A stretch of 64,000 nucleotides of DNA from Rhizobium sophorae. Its GTDB lineage: Bacteria; Pseudomonadota; Alphaproteobacteria; Rhizobiales; Rhizobiaceae. Shown piece after piece: positions 1 to 10,030 of the stretch; within the stretch, counting starts at the first letter, position 1, and every line of letters begins with the position of its first letter. The position numbers were made by a program, and so were the translations under genes. The DNA is taken from the NCBI RefSeq assembly GCF_013087515.1, contig NZ_JABFCN010000016.1, positions 186,001 through 250,000 on the forward strand, read 5' to 3'. The notes under the pieces were generated by a model that was not told where the DNA came from, did no database searches, and was given only the letters and a program-made list of their open reading frames with translations.

Positions 1-1315
1 GATTATCGGCGACGAAGGCAAGCTGCACCTTCTCGTCCGGCTGGATGAGATAGGTATCGGAGGTGAGCGGCATCACCTCCCGCGTCGAGGAGGAGATCAC
101 CGTGAAGCTCATCCCGTGCAGATGGATCGGATGCGCATGCGGCGTGGTATTTTCCAGATTGAAGACATAGCTCTTGCCGAGCTTCAATTCCGCAAGCGGC
201 GCCGTCGGATCGGGCGTGTCGCCCGGCCACGGCACCTTGTTGATGGCCCAGAAACTGTAGCCCAGCGAGCCGCAGATGCTTTCGACGGCGGCATTCTCGG
301 CGGTGGCGCTCAGTACCAGCGGGATCTGCTCGGCGGCGGAAAGATCGGCCTTAGGGACGGGGTTGTCGACAAGCGGTCCGAGATCGCCGATGGCGCGCTT
401 CAACGATGATCCGACCGCGCGCAGGCTGGCGATCACCTTCGGCGCCGTGCCGCGAATATCCTCGAGCGTCGCGACGGCGCCTTCACCATCCGGCATGCGC
501 ACGGCAAGATCGAGCCGTTGACCCGGTCCGATCTGCAGCAGGTCGAGGGAAAAACGCTTCGGCACCGGATTGCCGTCGATTGCAATCACGGTCGCATCGG
601 CGCCTTCCATCTTCAGCGAGAAGATCCGCGTCACGTCGGTGACCGCGATGCGCAGCCGCACCAGCCCGCCGGCCGGCGCGTCATATCGCGGCTCCTGGTG
701 CCAGTTGGCGGTCCGCACCGTGCCGTAGGTGCCGGTCTTGGCAGCGTCGCGCGGCCGGAAGGGGGCAATGAATTGTCCGTTGCCGCCGAGCCGCCAGTCG
801 CGCAGGTTCAGCACCACCTCGGCATCGAATTCCGGATCGGCCGGATCTTCGACGACGATGACGCCGGTCATGCCGTGCCCCATCTGCGTCAGCGTGTTGC
901 AATGTGGATGATACCAGAAGGTGCCGGCATCCGGCGGTGTGAAGGCATAGTCGAAGCTGTCGCCGGTATAGACGTAGGGCTGCGTCATGAACGGCACGCC
1001 GTCCATGCGATTGTCGATGCGAAGCCCGTGCCAGTGGATCGTCGTCGGCTCGTCGAGCCCATTTTTCAGCCGCGCCGCATAGGGTCGCCCCTTCCTCATC
1101 CGTACAACCGGCGGCATGCCATCATGGCCCCAGCTCATGATATCCTTGGTCGGTCCCGCCTCGGTCAGCATGGTTTCGGTCTTTACCGCCGTCAGCAGCT
1201 GCGGCTCGGGAGCCGCCTCGGCAAACCCGAATTTACTGGCAACGCCGATGCCGACACCATAGGCGCCCGCGACAGCGGATGCCTTGAGAAGGTTGCGGCG
1301 GCTAAGGAGAGGCAT
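1..1315 (-). CDS. Multicopper oxidase, 3' end beyond window
   Basis: A laccase/CopA-like multicopper oxidase that oxidises a substrate while reducing oxygen to water, probably in the periplasm. The N-terminus reads MPLLSRRNLLKASAVAG, a twin-arginine-like signal. Copper ligand motifs follow: HWHGLR near residue 90, WYHPHCNTLTQMGHG near residue 135, and HAHPIHLHGMSF near residue 400. The final HCH-type T1/T3 motif would lie beyond base 1, so the gene is incomplete here. The start at 1315 has a GGAG seven bases upstream. It is divergent from aspS. The substrate (copper detoxification or phenolic oxidation) cannot be told from the sequence. Confidence 0.88.
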   Translation of the reverse strand, partial: MPLLSRRNLLKASAVAGAYGVGIGVASKFGFAEAAPEPQLLTAVKTETMLTEAGPTKDIMSWGHDGMPPVVRMRKGRPYAARLKNGLDEPTTIHWHGLRIDNRMDGVPFMTQPYVYTGDSFDYAFTPPDAGTFWYHPHCNTLTQMGHGMTGVIVVEDPADPEFDAEVVLNLRDWRLGGNGQFIAPFRPRDAAKTGTYGTVRTANWHQEPRYDAPAGGLVRLRIAVTDVTRIFSLKMEGADATVIAIDGNPVPKRFSLDLLQIGPGQRLDLAVRMPDGEGAVATLEDIRGTAPKVIASLRAVGSSLKRAIGDLGPLVDNPVPKADLSAAEQIPLVLSATAENAAVESICGSLGYSFWAINKVPWPGDTPDPTAPLAELKLGKSYVFNLENTTPHAHPIHLHGMSFTVISSSTREVMPLTSDTYLIQPDEKVQLAFVADN

Positions 1316-1568
1316 GCGGATGCTCCACGGTGAGAATGCCGATCCTTTTAAAGTTGACCGACATCTTCATCAATACAGGAAGCGCGGCCAAACTGCCGCA
1401 GCATGCGGGTCGCAGCCTCGCCATAAACGCGTGTCAAACGCTCAGCCGCTTGCGCCAAGCCTTGACAAATCGGAGCGTCCATGCGCTTTTCCGCCCGATT
1501 TTCTTGTCGGCGCTTGAGGGTCTTGGAACCCTTGCTGCCGTCTTAAGCCACATCCAGGATTTGAGATC

Positions 1569-3359
1569 ATGCATCGCTACCGCAGCCACACATGCGCCGC
1601 CCTCCGCAAGTCGGATGTCGGCTCGACCGTCCGTATCTCCGGCTGGGTTCACCGCGTTCGCGACCATGGCGGCGTTCTATTCATCGACCTTCGCGACCAT
1701 TACGGCATCACCCAGGTCGTTGCCGATCCCGACAGCCCGGCCTTCAAGATGGCGGAAACCGTGCGTGGAGAATGGGTCATCCGTATCGATGGCCTCGTCA
1801 AGGCCCGCACCGAAGACACCGTCAACAAGAGCATGGCGACCGGCGAGATAGAGCTCTATGCGCAGGAGATCGAAATCCTCTCCGCCGCCAAGGAATTGCC
1901 GCTGCCGGTCTTCGGCGAGCCGGATTATCCCGAAGACGTCCGCCTGAAGTATCGCTTCCTCGATCTTCGCCGCGAAACGCTGCACAAGAACATCGTCAAG
2001 CGCACCCAGGTCATCTCCGCCATGCGCCGCGAAATGGGCAATGTCGGCTTCACCGAATATACGACGCCGATCCTGACGGCTTCTTCGCCGGAGGGCGCGC
2101 GGGACTTCCTGGTGCCGAGCCGCATCCATCCCGGCACTTTCTATGCGCTGCCGCAGGCGCCGCAGCAGTACAAGCAACTGCTGATGGTGGCCGGCTTCGA
2201 CCGTTATTTCCAGATCGCGCCCTGCTTCCGCGACGAAGACCCGCGTGCCGATCGCCTGCCGGGTGAATTCTACCAGCTCGACCTCGAAATGAGCTTCGTC
2301 ACCCAGGAGGACGTCTGGGACACGATGGGTCCGCTGATGACCGGCATTTTCGAAGAGTTCGCCGAAGGCAAGCCGGTCACCAAGGAATGGCCGCGCATCC
2401 CCTATGACGAGGCGATCCGTAAATATGGTTCGGACAAGCCGGACCTGCGCAACCCCATCGTCATGGAAGCGGTCACCGAACATTTCGCCGGCTCCGGCTT
2501 CAAGGTTTTCGCAGGCATGATCGCCTCCAACCCGAAGGTCGAGATCTGGGCTATTCCGGCCAAGACCGGCGGTTCCAGAGCGTTCTGCGATCGCATGAAT
2601 GCCTGGGCGCAGTCGACCGGTCAGCCTGGCCTTGGCTACATCTTCTGGCGCAAGGAAGGTGACAAGCTCGAGGGTGCCGGCCCGCTTGCAAAGAACATCG
2701 GCGAGGAGCGTACCGACGCGATCCGTACCCAACTCGGCCTCGATGACGGTGACGCCTGCTTCTTCATTGCCGGCGATCCGGCGAAGTTCTACAAGTTTGC
2801 CGGTGAAGCCCGCACCAAGGCCGGCGAAGAGCTGAACCTTGTCGATCGCGACCGTTTCGAACTCTGCTGGATTGTCGACTTCCCGTTCTTCGAATGGAGC
2901 GAGGAAGAAAAGAAGGTCGATTTCGCGCACAACCCGTTCTCGATGCCGCAGGGCGGCCTCGATGCGCTGCAGAACCAGGATCCACTGACGATCAAGGCAT
3001 TCCAGTACGACGCCGTCTGCAACGGTTTCGAAATCGCCTCGGGCTCGATCCGTAACCAGTCGCCGGAAACCATGGTCGCCGCATTCGAAAAGGTCGGCCT
3101 CAGCCAGCAGGACGTCGAAGACCGTTTCGGCGGCCTCTACCGCGCCTTCCAGTACGGCGCGCCCCCGCATGGTGGCGCCGCCTTCGGCATCGACCGCATT
3201 GTCATGCTGCTCGTCGGCGCGAAGAACCTGCGCGAAATCTCGCTGTTCCCGATGAACCAGCAGGCCCAGGACCTGCTGATGGGTGCGCCGAGCCCGGCAA
3301 CCCCGACGCAGCTGCGCGAGCTCTCGATCCGACCGATCCCGCCGGTCAAGAAAGACTGA
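1569..3359 (+). CDS. aspS: Aspartyl-tRNA synthetase
   Basis: Class II aminoacyl-tRNA synthetase that charges tRNA-Asp. The protein is 596 residues, the normal bacterial length. The N-terminal OB-fold anticodon-binding domain (about residues 1-110, [15 protein letters not shown]) is followed by the catalytic core with motif 2 ([15 protein letters not shown]) and motif 3 ([13 protein letters not shown]). The bacterial GAD insertion lies between them. It is a monocistronic unit closed by a strong terminator. Whether it also charges tRNA-Asn (a non-discriminating enzyme, as in many alphaproteobacteria) cannot be decided from this window. Confidence 0.98.
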   Translation: MHRYRSHTCAALRKSDVGSTVRISGWVHRVRDHGGVLFIDLRDHYGITQVVADPDSPAFKMAETVRGEWVIRIDGLVKARTEDTVNKSMATGEIELYAQEIEILSAAKELPLPVFGEPDYPEDVRLKYRFLDLRRETLHKNIVKRTQVISAMRREMGNVGFTEYTTPILTASSPEGARDFLVPSRIHPGTFYALPQAPQQYKQLLMVAGFDRYFQIAPCFRDEDPRADRLPGEFYQLDLEMSFVTQEDVWDTMGPLMTGIFEEFAEGKPVTKEWPRIPYDEAIRKYGSDKPDLRNPIVMEAVTEHFAGSGFKVFAGMIASNPKVEIWAIPAKTGGSRAFCDRMNAWAQSTGQPGLGYIFWRKEGDKLEGAGPLAKNIGEERTDAIRTQLGLDDGDACFFIAGDPAKFYKFAGEARTKAGEELNLVDRDRFELCWIVDFPFFEWSEEEKKVDFAHNPFSMPQGGLDALQNQDPLTIKAFQYDAVCNGFEIASGSIRNQSPETMVAAFEKVGLSQQDVEDRFGGLYRAFQYGAPPHGGAAFGIDRIVMLLVGAKNLREISLFPMNQQAQDLLMGAPSPATPTQLRELSIRPIPPVKKD

Positions 3360-3379
3360 GATCATCTGATCCCAAATGC

Positions 3380-3410
3380 AAAAGCCCGGCAAATCGCCGG
3401 GCTTTTCATT
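3380..3410 (+). terminator. Rho-independent terminator after aspS
   Basis: A stem AAAAGCCCGGC / GCCGGGCTTTT with a short loop (AAAT plus C) is followed by T-rich sequence. It lies about 20 bases after the aspS stop and between convergent genes, so it may serve both strands. Confidence 0.85.
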
Positions 3411-3422
3411 TTGTTCGCTCGC

Positions 3423-4589
3423 TCACAATGACGCGTAGATCGCCTCGCGAAGATCGACTGTGAACTTGCCCCACATGCCTTCCAGCGTCGTGTTGGTCAG
3501 CGCAACGACGGTCAGCCCGTTGACCGGATCGATGAACCAGCTATGGCCGTAGACGCCGCCCCATTTCAACGTGCCCTTGGGGAAGGGGACGCCTGCCTCG
3601 GCCGGATTGGTGATGACTGACCAGCCGAAGCCAAAGCCGGAGCCGGGTTCGTGCTGCTGACGGTGCCCGCTGGCCTGGTCGGTCATCATCATCCCTACGG
3701 TTTCGATCGAGAGCAGCGGTGCGCCACCCCTGCGGATGGTTTCGAGTATGGCGAGCACGTCACCTGCCGTTCCCGCCATGCCGGCGCCGCCCGAATGATA
3801 GGAGGCGGGGTCGAAGATACGGTTCGGCGCGAAGCGGATCGGACCCATCAGCGACATCACCAGCGCAGTCTCGCCCATCAGCACCGGTTCCGGTGAAGCG
3901 TTCATATAGGCCGCGGCAAGCCGGCTGCGATCGCGAACCGAAAACGCCGTATCGGCAAGGCCAAGCGGTTTTGTCACCAGATCAGTGACGACCTCGCCCA
4001 GCGGCACGCCGGTTTCCGCCTCGATGACGCCGCCCAGAACATCCATGGCGACGGAATATTGCCAGTCGCTGCCCGGCGCGAAGCGCAGCGGTGCGCTGGC
4101 GATCCGCCGCAGGTTCTCGGCCAGCGGCAGTCCCGGTTCGTCGAGGCCGTCGGAAACGCCGGCGCGGGCATAAGAACCGTCCTCTTCGAAGAAGCTGTAG
4201 CTGAGGCCGGATGTATGGGTCAGCAGCTGGCGAATGCGAATGGTTGCTTCGCTGCCATCAGGCAGCCTCGGTCGAAAGTCCGGCAGCCATCTCGTCACCG
4301 CGTCGTCGAGCCCGATTCTTCCCTGCTCGACGAGCCGCATCGCGGCGATGGTGACGATCGGCTTGGTGATGGAGGCAAGCCTGAAGATGGTGTCCTCGCG
4401 CATCGGCAGACCGCTTTCGCGGTCGGCAAGGCCGGCGGCGCGGCTATGCACGATCTCTCCGTCGCGCGCGACGAGCACCACCGTTCCAACCAGACGCTTT
4501 TCGGTAAGCGCACTTGTGATGGCCTCATCGACCACTGCCGCCAGCGATGAATTCCTGTCGGCATCCGCCGTTTCGAGGGGAAGACTCAT
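3423..4589 (-). CDS. Serine hydrolase, class C beta-lactamase fold
   Basis: A 388-residue protein of the beta-lactamase/transpeptidase-like family (Pfam Beta-lactamase, EstB/LovD-like esterases). The catalytic SxxK is SITK, in FRLASITKPIV, about residue 75. A tyrosine motif follows in THTSGLSYSF. The third box appears as HSGGAGM and, near the C-terminus, KWGGVYGHSW. No signal peptide is evident, so a cytoplasmic esterase or peptidase is as likely as a true beta-lactamase. The start at 4589 was chosen because AGGAGA lies just upstream; longer reading frames run over the divergent TetR gene. The divergent regulator at 4683 probably controls it. Confidence 0.82.
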   Translation of the reverse strand: MSLPLETADADRNSSLAAVVDEAITSALTEKRLVGTVVLVARDGEIVHSRAAGLADRESGLPMREDTIFRLASITKPIVTIAAMRLVEQGRIGLDDAVTRWLPDFRPRLPDGSEATIRIRQLLTHTSGLSYSFFEEDGSYARAGVSDGLDEPGLPLAENLRRIASAPLRFAPGSDWQYSVAMDVLGGVIEAETGVPLGEVVTDLVTKPLGLADTAFSVRDRSRLAAAYMNASPEPVLMGETALVMSLMGPIRFAPNRIFDPASYHSGGAGMAGTAGDVLAILETIRRGGAPLLSIETVGMMMTDQASGHRQQHEPGSGFGFGWSVITNPAEAGVPFPKGTLKWGGVYGHSWFIDPVNGLTVVALTNTTLEGMWGKFTVDLREAIYASL

Positions 4590-4608
4590 CAGATTAAATC
4601 TCCTATAA

Positions 4609-4668
4609 TCACAATGACCGTTCCTGAATATAGCAGGCCGCTTCGAATTTCTAGAGTGATCATTGTGA
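4609..4668. promoter_or_regulatory. Candidate operator pair between hydrolase and TetR genes
   Basis: TCACAATGA at 4609-4617 and its exact reverse complement TCATTGTGA at 4660-4668 lie in the 93-base divergent intergenic region, 42 bases apart. The location and symmetry fit a site for the adjacent TetR regulator acting on both promoters. A TATAAT-like hexamer overlaps the left arm at 4604-4609. Binding is inferred, not shown. Confidence 0.4.
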
Positions 4669-4682
4669 AAAATGCTACGGAC

Positions 4683-5297
4683 ATGAAAAAGTCTACCGCC
4701 CGCCGCCGCGGCCGACCGCCGGCTTTCGACCGCGAGACCGTGCTGTCGGCGGCCCGCGAGACCTTCTGGGCGCGTGGATACGAGGGCGCCTCGATCGCCG
4801 ATCTCACCGCCGCCATGGGCATCACGCCGCAAAGCCTCTATGCCGCCTTCAATTCGAAGGCCGATCTCTATCGCGCGGCGCTCGAGCAATATCGCGGACT
4901 GGGCGCCGACACGTTTTCCGCGCTCGGCGAGCCGATCGACACCGTATCCGCCTTCGAGCGCATATTGCGGGGCTCGGCGGCGATTTTCTCGGCTCCGGAG
5001 CATCCGAAAGGCTGCATGATTTCGACGGCTGTGCTGAATTGCGCCAGCGAGAACGACGTGATCGCCGACCATGTCGCAGCGATGCGCCGTCGGTCGCTGG
5101 ACGCTTTCACGGCGAGGATCGAGCGCGGCATCCGCGAGGGCGACATGAAGGCCGGGACGAATGCTCGCGCGCTAGCGCGGTTTCTTGGCGCCATCATCCA
5201 GGGCATGTCGGTGCAGGCGAGGGACGGCGCATCGCTAGAGGAATTGCTTGATATTGCAGTCCTCGCCATCGCCGAGGTCGGCCGCCACCGCGCCTAA
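4683..5297 (+). CDS. TetR/AcrR family transcriptional regulator
   Basis: A 204-residue TetR-type repressor. The N-terminal helix-turn-helix (about residues 8-60) contains FWARGYEGASIADLTAAMGITPQSLYAAFNSK, here given only as its core GYEGASIADLTAAMGI. The C-terminal ligand-binding half resembles the TetR_C family seen with reductases and hydrolases. The start at 4683 places MKKSTARRRGRPP at the N-terminus, typical of the family. An in-frame ATG at 4614 would extend it 23 residues but lies inside the candidate operator. It is divergent from the serine hydrolase, its likely target. The ligand is unknown. Confidence 0.88.
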   Translation: MKKSTARRRGRPPAFDRETVLSAARETFWARGYEGASIADLTAAMGITPQSLYAAFNSKADLYRAALEQYRGLGADTFSALGEPIDTVSAFERILRGSAAIFSAPEHPKGCMISTAVLNCASENDVIADHVAAMRRRSLDAFTARIERGIREGDMKAGTNARALARFLGAIIQGMSVQARDGASLEELLDIAVLAIAEVGRHRA

Positions 5298-5304
5298 AAA
5301 CGAA

Positions 5305-5337
5305 AAGGCCCGGCAGTTCACGACTGCCGGGCCCTTG
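5305..5337. terminator. Bidirectional terminator between TetR gene and unknown secreted gene
   Basis: A perfect 11-bp stem GGCCCGGCAGT / ACTGCCGGGCC with a 5-base loop sits between convergent genes. It has an A-run on the left and a short T-tract on the right. Confidence 0.8.
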
Positions 5338-5355
5338 ATCGCAAGATCGACGCAA

Positions 5356-6543
5356 TCAGTCGTTGGCGGTAACCTTGACGCCAAGCACTTGCGGCAGCGT
5401 GTTCGGAGCGCCCATGGCGGCGCCCACGATCGTCGGGAACGGTACCGGCTTTTCAGGAGCGGCCTTGACGGTCAGGCTCTTCGGATCGTCGAGGAAGGTG
5501 TTTACGGCAGCCGAAACGGCGTTCTGCAGTTCCGGGATATTGAACTGCGCCAGCATGATCGGCGTCATCGCCTTCAGCGAATCCGCCATCTGCTTGCCGG
5601 AAATGTTCTGCTGTGCACCGGCATAATCGAGCGCGCGCTTGGTGATCGAGGCATCTTCGAAACGCACCTGCGCGGCCTCGAAGGAAAGCTGCTGCATCAG
5701 GCCGAGCATGGCAAGACCGAGCGCCTGCTGCGATTCTTCCTTGTTCGGGTTGGCTTCGGATTGCTTCATCGCATCCTGCAGCGACTTCACGAAGGCCATC
5801 GTGTAGCCCGAGATCTTGAAGCCAAGGTTCAGCTTGCCGATGTTGGTGAAGTCGAAGGCGAATTCTGAAATGTCGATCGTGCCGGGCGCGAGTTCCCAGG
5901 CGCCCTTCATGGTGATGTCGCCCTGGATGTGCTGCAGGGCCAGCTTCTCAATGGCGTCCTTGCTTTGCGGATCCTCGGCTTTGCTGAGATCGGCCTTCAT
6001 GCTTTTGAAGGCGCCGTCGAAATCGAAGCCGGATTCGTCTTCGCGCAGCGTCAAGTTGACGTCGCTTTCGAGCACCGAGAACAATTCCGCCCCATCCTTG
6101 ACCACCTTCAGTGGGCCGGTATGGGCAGTCTCGTAGAGCATCATGGTATCGAGCGTGTCGCCGCCCGGTGTTGCCGGGATCGAGATGCCGCCGAGCGTCA
6201 GCTCCTGCGCCGTGACCGTGACGCCGTCTTTCGTGGTGTTGATATCGGGGAAGGCAGCCTCTTCGATGTAATAGCCGCCATCCTCGTCTTCTTCGACGCC
6301 GGAGAGGGTGACTTCGCCGACGGCCAGGCTTTCGCCGCCGGCCGATTTGACGCTGACATTCTTCAGCGTCGCGGTCGTGCCGTCGATATCGACGCTGTCA
6401 GCCGAAATCGTTCCGCCCTGTGCGGCATAGGCGGCATTGAGCTTCTTCAGCAGATCGGCGCCGTCGAGAGCGAAAGCCGAGCCGGCAAGCGAGAAAAAGG
6501 CTGCGCTCGATAGCATCAGCCGCGTTGTCCGGTAAAAGTTCAT
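5356..6543 (-). CDS. Conserved secreted protein of unknown function
   Basis: A 395-residue protein that I do not recognise. The N-terminus has a Sec signal peptide (RLMLSSAAFFSLAGSAFA, cleavage near residue 25). The rest is acidic and rich in short beta-strand-like repeats such as GTTATLKNVSVKSAGGE and GVTVTAQELTLGGI, reminiscent of AsmA/DUF945-type periplasmic beta proteins. That likeness is only impressionistic. The middle (about residues 160-300) is more helical. It is transcribed alone, convergent with the TetR gene and divergent from parC. Likely periplasmic. Confidence 0.75.
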   Translation of the reverse strand: MNFYRTTRLMLSSAAFFSLAGSAFALDGADLLKKLNAAYAAQGGTISADSVDIDGTTATLKNVSVKSAGGESLAVGEVTLSGVEEDEDGGYYIEEAAFPDINTTKDGVTVTAQELTLGGISIPATPGGDTLDTMMLYETAHTGPLKVVKDGAELFSVLESDVNLTLREDESGFDFDGAFKSMKADLSKAEDPQSKDAIEKLALQHIQGDITMKGAWELAPGTIDISEFAFDFTNIGKLNLGFKISGYTMAFVKSLQDAMKQSEANPNKEESQQALGLAMLGLMQQLSFEAAQVRFEDASITKRALDYAGAQQNISGKQMADSLKAMTPIMLAQFNIPELQNAVSAAVNTFLDDPKSLTVKAAPEKPVPFPTIVGAAMGAPNTLPQVLGVKVTAND

Positions 6544-6778
6544 GGGGTGATTCCTCTGGTGGCGTGGTGGCGGTTGGAAATCTGCAGTGACGCTACTACG
6601 GATTAGGCCTGCTTTATATTTGCCGACCTCTAAATTTTTGTTGAGAGGAACGGCAAACGAAGTCCAAATTGGGGCGGAGCGTTTGTCTCATCCTTTGATG
6701 TCGGTCCCAAGACTTCATCCACAGCTGCAATGGCCCCGATTCCTTGCCCGCCGGCCGCTTCTGAGCTAGTCAGAACCT

Positions 6779-9034
6779 ATGGGACAAGAGATTTTGCCGC
6801 CTTCAGGCGGAGACGACGATCACATTCAGCCGGTCGACCTTAAGGCGGCGCTCGAGCAGCGCTATCTCGCCTATGCGCTGTCGACTATCATGCACCGCGC
6901 TTTGCCTGACGTGCGCGACGGGCTGAAGCCCGTTCACCGCCGCATCGTCTATGCGATGAACGAGATGGGGCTGAGGCCGAACTCGGCCTTCAGGAAATGC
7001 GCCAAGATCGTCGGCGAAGTGATGGGTAACTACCATCCGCACGGCGACCAGTCGATCTACGATGCGCTTGCTCGCCTCGCCCAGGATTTCTCGCAGCGCT
7101 ACACGCTGGTCAACGGCCAGGGCAATTTCGGCAATATCGATGGCGATAGCCCCGCCGCCATGCGTTACACCGAATCGAAGATGACGGCGGTCTCGGAACT
7201 GCTGCTCGAAGGCATCGATCAGGATGCCGTCGATTTCCGTGATACTTACGACGAATCGAATACAGAGCCGGTCGTCCTTCCCGGCGCCTTTCCGAACCTG
7301 CTCGCCAACGGCTCCTCCGGCATCGCCGTCGGCATGGCGACCTCGATCCCGTCGCACAATGCCCACGAGCTTTGCGACGCGGCCCTGCATCTGATCAAAC
7401 ATCCCGATGCGACCGTCGAAAAGCTGGTCGAATTCATTCCCGGCCCGGATTTCCCTACCGGCGGCATCATCATCGACAACCGCGACAGCATCATCGAGAG
7501 CTACCGCACCGGACGCGGCGGTTTCCGCGTGCGGGCGAAATGGCAGACGGAAGATCTCGGCCGCGGCGGTTACCAGATCGTCATCACCGAAATTCCCTTC
7601 CAGGTGCAGAAATCGCGGCTGATCGAGAAAATCGCCGAGCTGCTGATCGCCCGCAAGCTGCCGCTGCTGGAAGATATTCGCGACGAATCGGCCGAAGACA
7701 TCCGTGTCGTGCTGGTGCCGAAGACCCGCAGCGTCGATCCGACGATCCTGATGGAATCGATGTTCAAGCTGACGGAACTCGAAAGCCGCTTCCCGCTCAA
7801 CATGAACGTGCTCTCCATGGGCCGCGTCCCGCGGGTCATGGCGCTGAACGAGGTGTTGAAGGAGTGGCTGGACCACCGCCGCGAAGTTCTGCAGCGCCGT
7901 TCGCGCTTCCGTCTGGCGGCGATCGACAGACGCCTTGAAATCCTCAGCGGCCTGCTGGTCGCCTACCTCAACATCGATGAGGTCATCCGCATCATCCGCG
8001 AGGAGGACGAGCCGAAGCCGGTGATGATGGCGCGCTGGGATCTCACCGACAATCAAGTCGAAGCGATCCTCAATATGCGGTTGCGCGCCTTGCGCAAGCT
8101 GGAAGAGTTCGAGATCCGCAAGGAATTCGACGAACTCACCAAGGAAAAGGGCGAGATCGAGACGCTGCTTTCCTCCGACGACAAGCAATGGCAGACGGTC
8201 GCCTGGGAAATCGGCGAAGTGAAGAAGAAATTCGCCAAGGCGACCGAGGTCGGCCGCCGCCGCACCCAGTTTGCCGATGCGCCTGAGACCGACGAGGAAG
8301 CAATCCAGCAGGCGATGATCGAGAAGGAACCGATCACCGTCGTCATTTCCGAAAAGGGCTGGATCCGCGCGTTGAAGGGCCATATCGCCGACACGGCAAC
8401 GCTGACCTTCAAGGAAGGCGACGGCTTGAAGATCGCCTTCCCGGCGCAGACCACGGACAAGATCCTGATCGTTACGACAGGCGGCAAGGCCTTCACGCTC
8501 GGCGGCGACAAGCTGCCGGGCGGTCGCGGTCACGGCGAGCCGCTGCGCATCATCGTCGATATGGATAACGACCAGGCGGTGTTGACCGCTTTCGTCCATG
8601 ATCCCTCGCGCAAGCAGCTGATCGTCTCGACCGCCGGCAACGGCTTTGTCGTTCCCGAAGCCGAGCTGGTCGCCAATACCCGCAAGGGCAAGCAGATCAT
8701 GAATGTCGGGCTGCCCGAGGAAACGCAGTTGCTCGTGCCCGTCAGCGGCGACCATGTCGCCGTCGTCGGCGAAAACCGCAAGCTGCTGGTCTTCCCCTTA
8801 GCACAGGTGCCGGAAATGTCTCGCGGCAAGGGGGTGCGTCTGCAGCGTTACAAGGATGGCGGCATTTCCGACGTCCGCTGCTTCGCAATATCAGACGGCC
8901 TCGTCTGGGAAGACAGCGCCGGCCGCACCTTCACGAAGAACAAGGACGAGCTTGCCGAATGGCTCGCAGACCGCGCCACCGCCGGCCGCACCGTGCCGAA
9001 GGGCTTCCCGCGTAGCGGCAAATTCGCCGGCTGA
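6779..9034 (+). CDS. parC: DNA topoisomerase IV subunit A
   Basis: A type IIA topoisomerase subunit that breaks and rejoins DNA to decatenate daughter chromosomes, acting with ParE. The protein is 751 residues. The catalytic tyrosine is Y130 in SPAAMRYTE. The quinolone-region sequence [14 protein letters not shown] and the start of the breakage domain ([20 protein letters not shown]) are intact. The C-terminal beta-pinwheel (about 500-720) is present. The length and the absence of a full GyrA C-terminal domain with a GyrA box favour ParC over GyrA. It appears to be monocistronic. Confidence 0.95.
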   Translation: MGQEILPPSGGDDDHIQPVDLKAALEQRYLAYALSTIMHRALPDVRDGLKPVHRRIVYAMNEMGLRPNSAFRKCAKIVGEVMGNYHPHGDQSIYDALARLAQDFSQRYTLVNGQGNFGNIDGDSPAAMRYTESKMTAVSELLLEGIDQDAVDFRDTYDESNTEPVVLPGAFPNLLANGSSGIAVGMATSIPSHNAHELCDAALHLIKHPDATVEKLVEFIPGPDFPTGGIIIDNRDSIIESYRTGRGGFRVRAKWQTEDLGRGGYQIVITEIPFQVQKSRLIEKIAELLIARKLPLLEDIRDESAEDIRVVLVPKTRSVDPTILMESMFKLTELESRFPLNMNVLSMGRVPRVMALNEVLKEWLDHRREVLQRRSRFRLAAIDRRLEILSGLLVAYLNIDEVIRIIREEDEPKPVMMARWDLTDNQVEAILNMRLRALRKLEEFEIRKEFDELTKEKGEIETLLSSDDKQWQTVAWEIGEVKKKFAKATEVGRRRTQFADAPETDEEAIQQAMIEKEPITVVISEKGWIRALKGHIADTATLTFKEGDGLKIAFPAQTTDKILIVTTGGKAFTLGGDKLPGGRGHGEPLRIIVDMDNDQAVLTAFVHDPSRKQLIVSTAGNGFVVPEAELVANTRKGKQIMNVGLPEETQLLVPVSGDHVAVVGENRKLLVFPLAQVPEMSRGKGVRLQRYKDGGISDVRCFAISDGLVWEDSAGRTFTKNKDELAEWLADRATAGRTVPKGFPRSGKFAG

Positions 9035-9192
9035 GGCTTAAAAATTCCGCGTTCGGCTCTTGGCGGGCGCGGGAACTTCTCTATCTCATTCCCGTTACCA
9101 AAAATAAGAGAAGGCCGGCTCCGAAGGCGGACGGAATGGCCGCGGCCCGTGCGCTTGGGGAAAGTGCGCTTGCCCTTAACGGAGGAAAATCG

Positions 9193-9651
9193 ATGCCCGC
9201 CAGCACCATCAAATTGCATGTCAGCCACACCTACAAAGCGCCGCCTGCTGTCGTCTACGACGCCTGGCTCAACCCCGAAATCGCCCGCCGCTTCCTGTTT
9301 GCGACCGATGACGGTCATGTCATCCGCGCCGATATCGATCCGCGTGTCGGCGGCCGTTTCTTCGTCGTCGACCGCCGCCCGACCGGCGACGCTTTTCATC
9401 AGGGCGTTTTCCTGGAATTGAAGCGCCCGCAGCGCATGGTCTTCAGCTTCTCCGTCGAGGAGCACGATCACAATTGCGACCGCGTCGAGATCAACATCGA
9501 GCCTCTCGGCGGCGGCAGCCGTCTGACGTTAACCCACGAAATGTGCGCCGAATGGGCCGAACACGAGGAAAAGACCCGGCAAGGCTGGGCGCATGTGGTC
9601 GAAGGTCTTGGCAGGGAACTGGAGCAGCAGCAGTTCAAGGCGACGGGTTGA
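9193..9651 (+). CDS. SRPBCC/AHSA1 domain protein
   Basis: A 152-residue START-like protein (activator of Hsp90 ATPase 1 homologue, Pfam AHSA1). The usual opening is visible: VSHTYKAPPAVVYDAWLNPEIARRFLF, of which YDAWLNPE is the hallmark. It continues to the C-terminal TLTHEMCAEWAEH and the closing helix. The start at 9193 has GGAGG upstream, preferred over an in-frame ATG at 9136. Such proteins bind small hydrophobic ligands, and the target here is unknown. Its 3' end overlaps the convergent Doc toxin gene by 17 bases. Confidence 0.85.
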   Translation: MPASTIKLHVSHTYKAPPAVVYDAWLNPEIARRFLFATDDGHVIRADIDPRVGGRFFVVDRRPTGDAFHQGVFLELKRPQRMVFSFSVEEHDHNCDRVEINIEPLGGGSRLTLTHEMCAEWAEHEEKTRQGWAHVVEGLGRELEQQQFKATG

Positions 9652-10030
9652 GCGGAATGGTGAAATCCCGCAGGAAGCGGGTCGCGCCTTCTTCGTCGAT
9701 CTCGCCGGCGGCTACGGCAAGAACGAAGGCGTAGAGATTGGCATCGGTCGTTTCGATCTCATAGCCATTTTCGAGAAGGAACACGCCGGCGGTTACGATC
9801 GCAATCCGCTTGTTTCCATCAACGAAGGCGTGGTTGTGCGCAAGGCCGAAAAGATAGGCGGCGGCGAGTTCGATGACGTCGTCGCAGCCGTAATTTGCCT
9901 TGTGCATCGGCCAGCCGAGAGCGGATTCCAGCGCGCCTTCATCACGCAGCCCTGCGAGACCACCGAAGCGCTCAATCTGCATTTTCTGCAGGCTCTCCAC
10001 CAACGGTCTCGTCAGGAATTTGAAAGCCAT
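9635..10030 (-). CDS. Doc-type Fic toxin (death on curing)
   Basis: A 131-residue single-domain Fic protein. The active-site motif HAFVDGNKR (Fic consensus HxFx(D/E)GN(G/K)R) is intact. In Doc enzymes this domain phosphorylates elongation factor Tu and stops translation. The start codon overlaps the stop of the upstream AbrB-type gene (TAATG), a tight toxin-antitoxin arrangement. Its 3' end runs 17 bases into the convergent SRPBCC gene. The classical partner is Phd; here the partner is AbrB-like. Family is certain; toxicity is inferred. Confidence 0.9.
   Translation of the reverse strand: MAFKFLTRPLVESLQKMQIERFGGLAGLRDEGALESALGWPMHKANYGCDDVIELAAAYLFGLAHNHAFVDGNKRIAIVTAGVFLLENGYEIETTDANLYAFVLAVAAGEIDEEGATRFLRDFTIPLNPSP

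Noticed and set aside
1677..3392. A 571-codon frame antisense to aspS
   Set aside because: It is the mirror of a strongly conserved gene, with an Arg/Asp/Glu-rich shadow composition typical of high-GC coding strands; no motif is present.
6803..8755. A 650-codon frame antisense to parC
   Set aside because: Same shadow effect. It lies wholly inside parC, and its composition (His/Asp/Arg-rich) has no domain.
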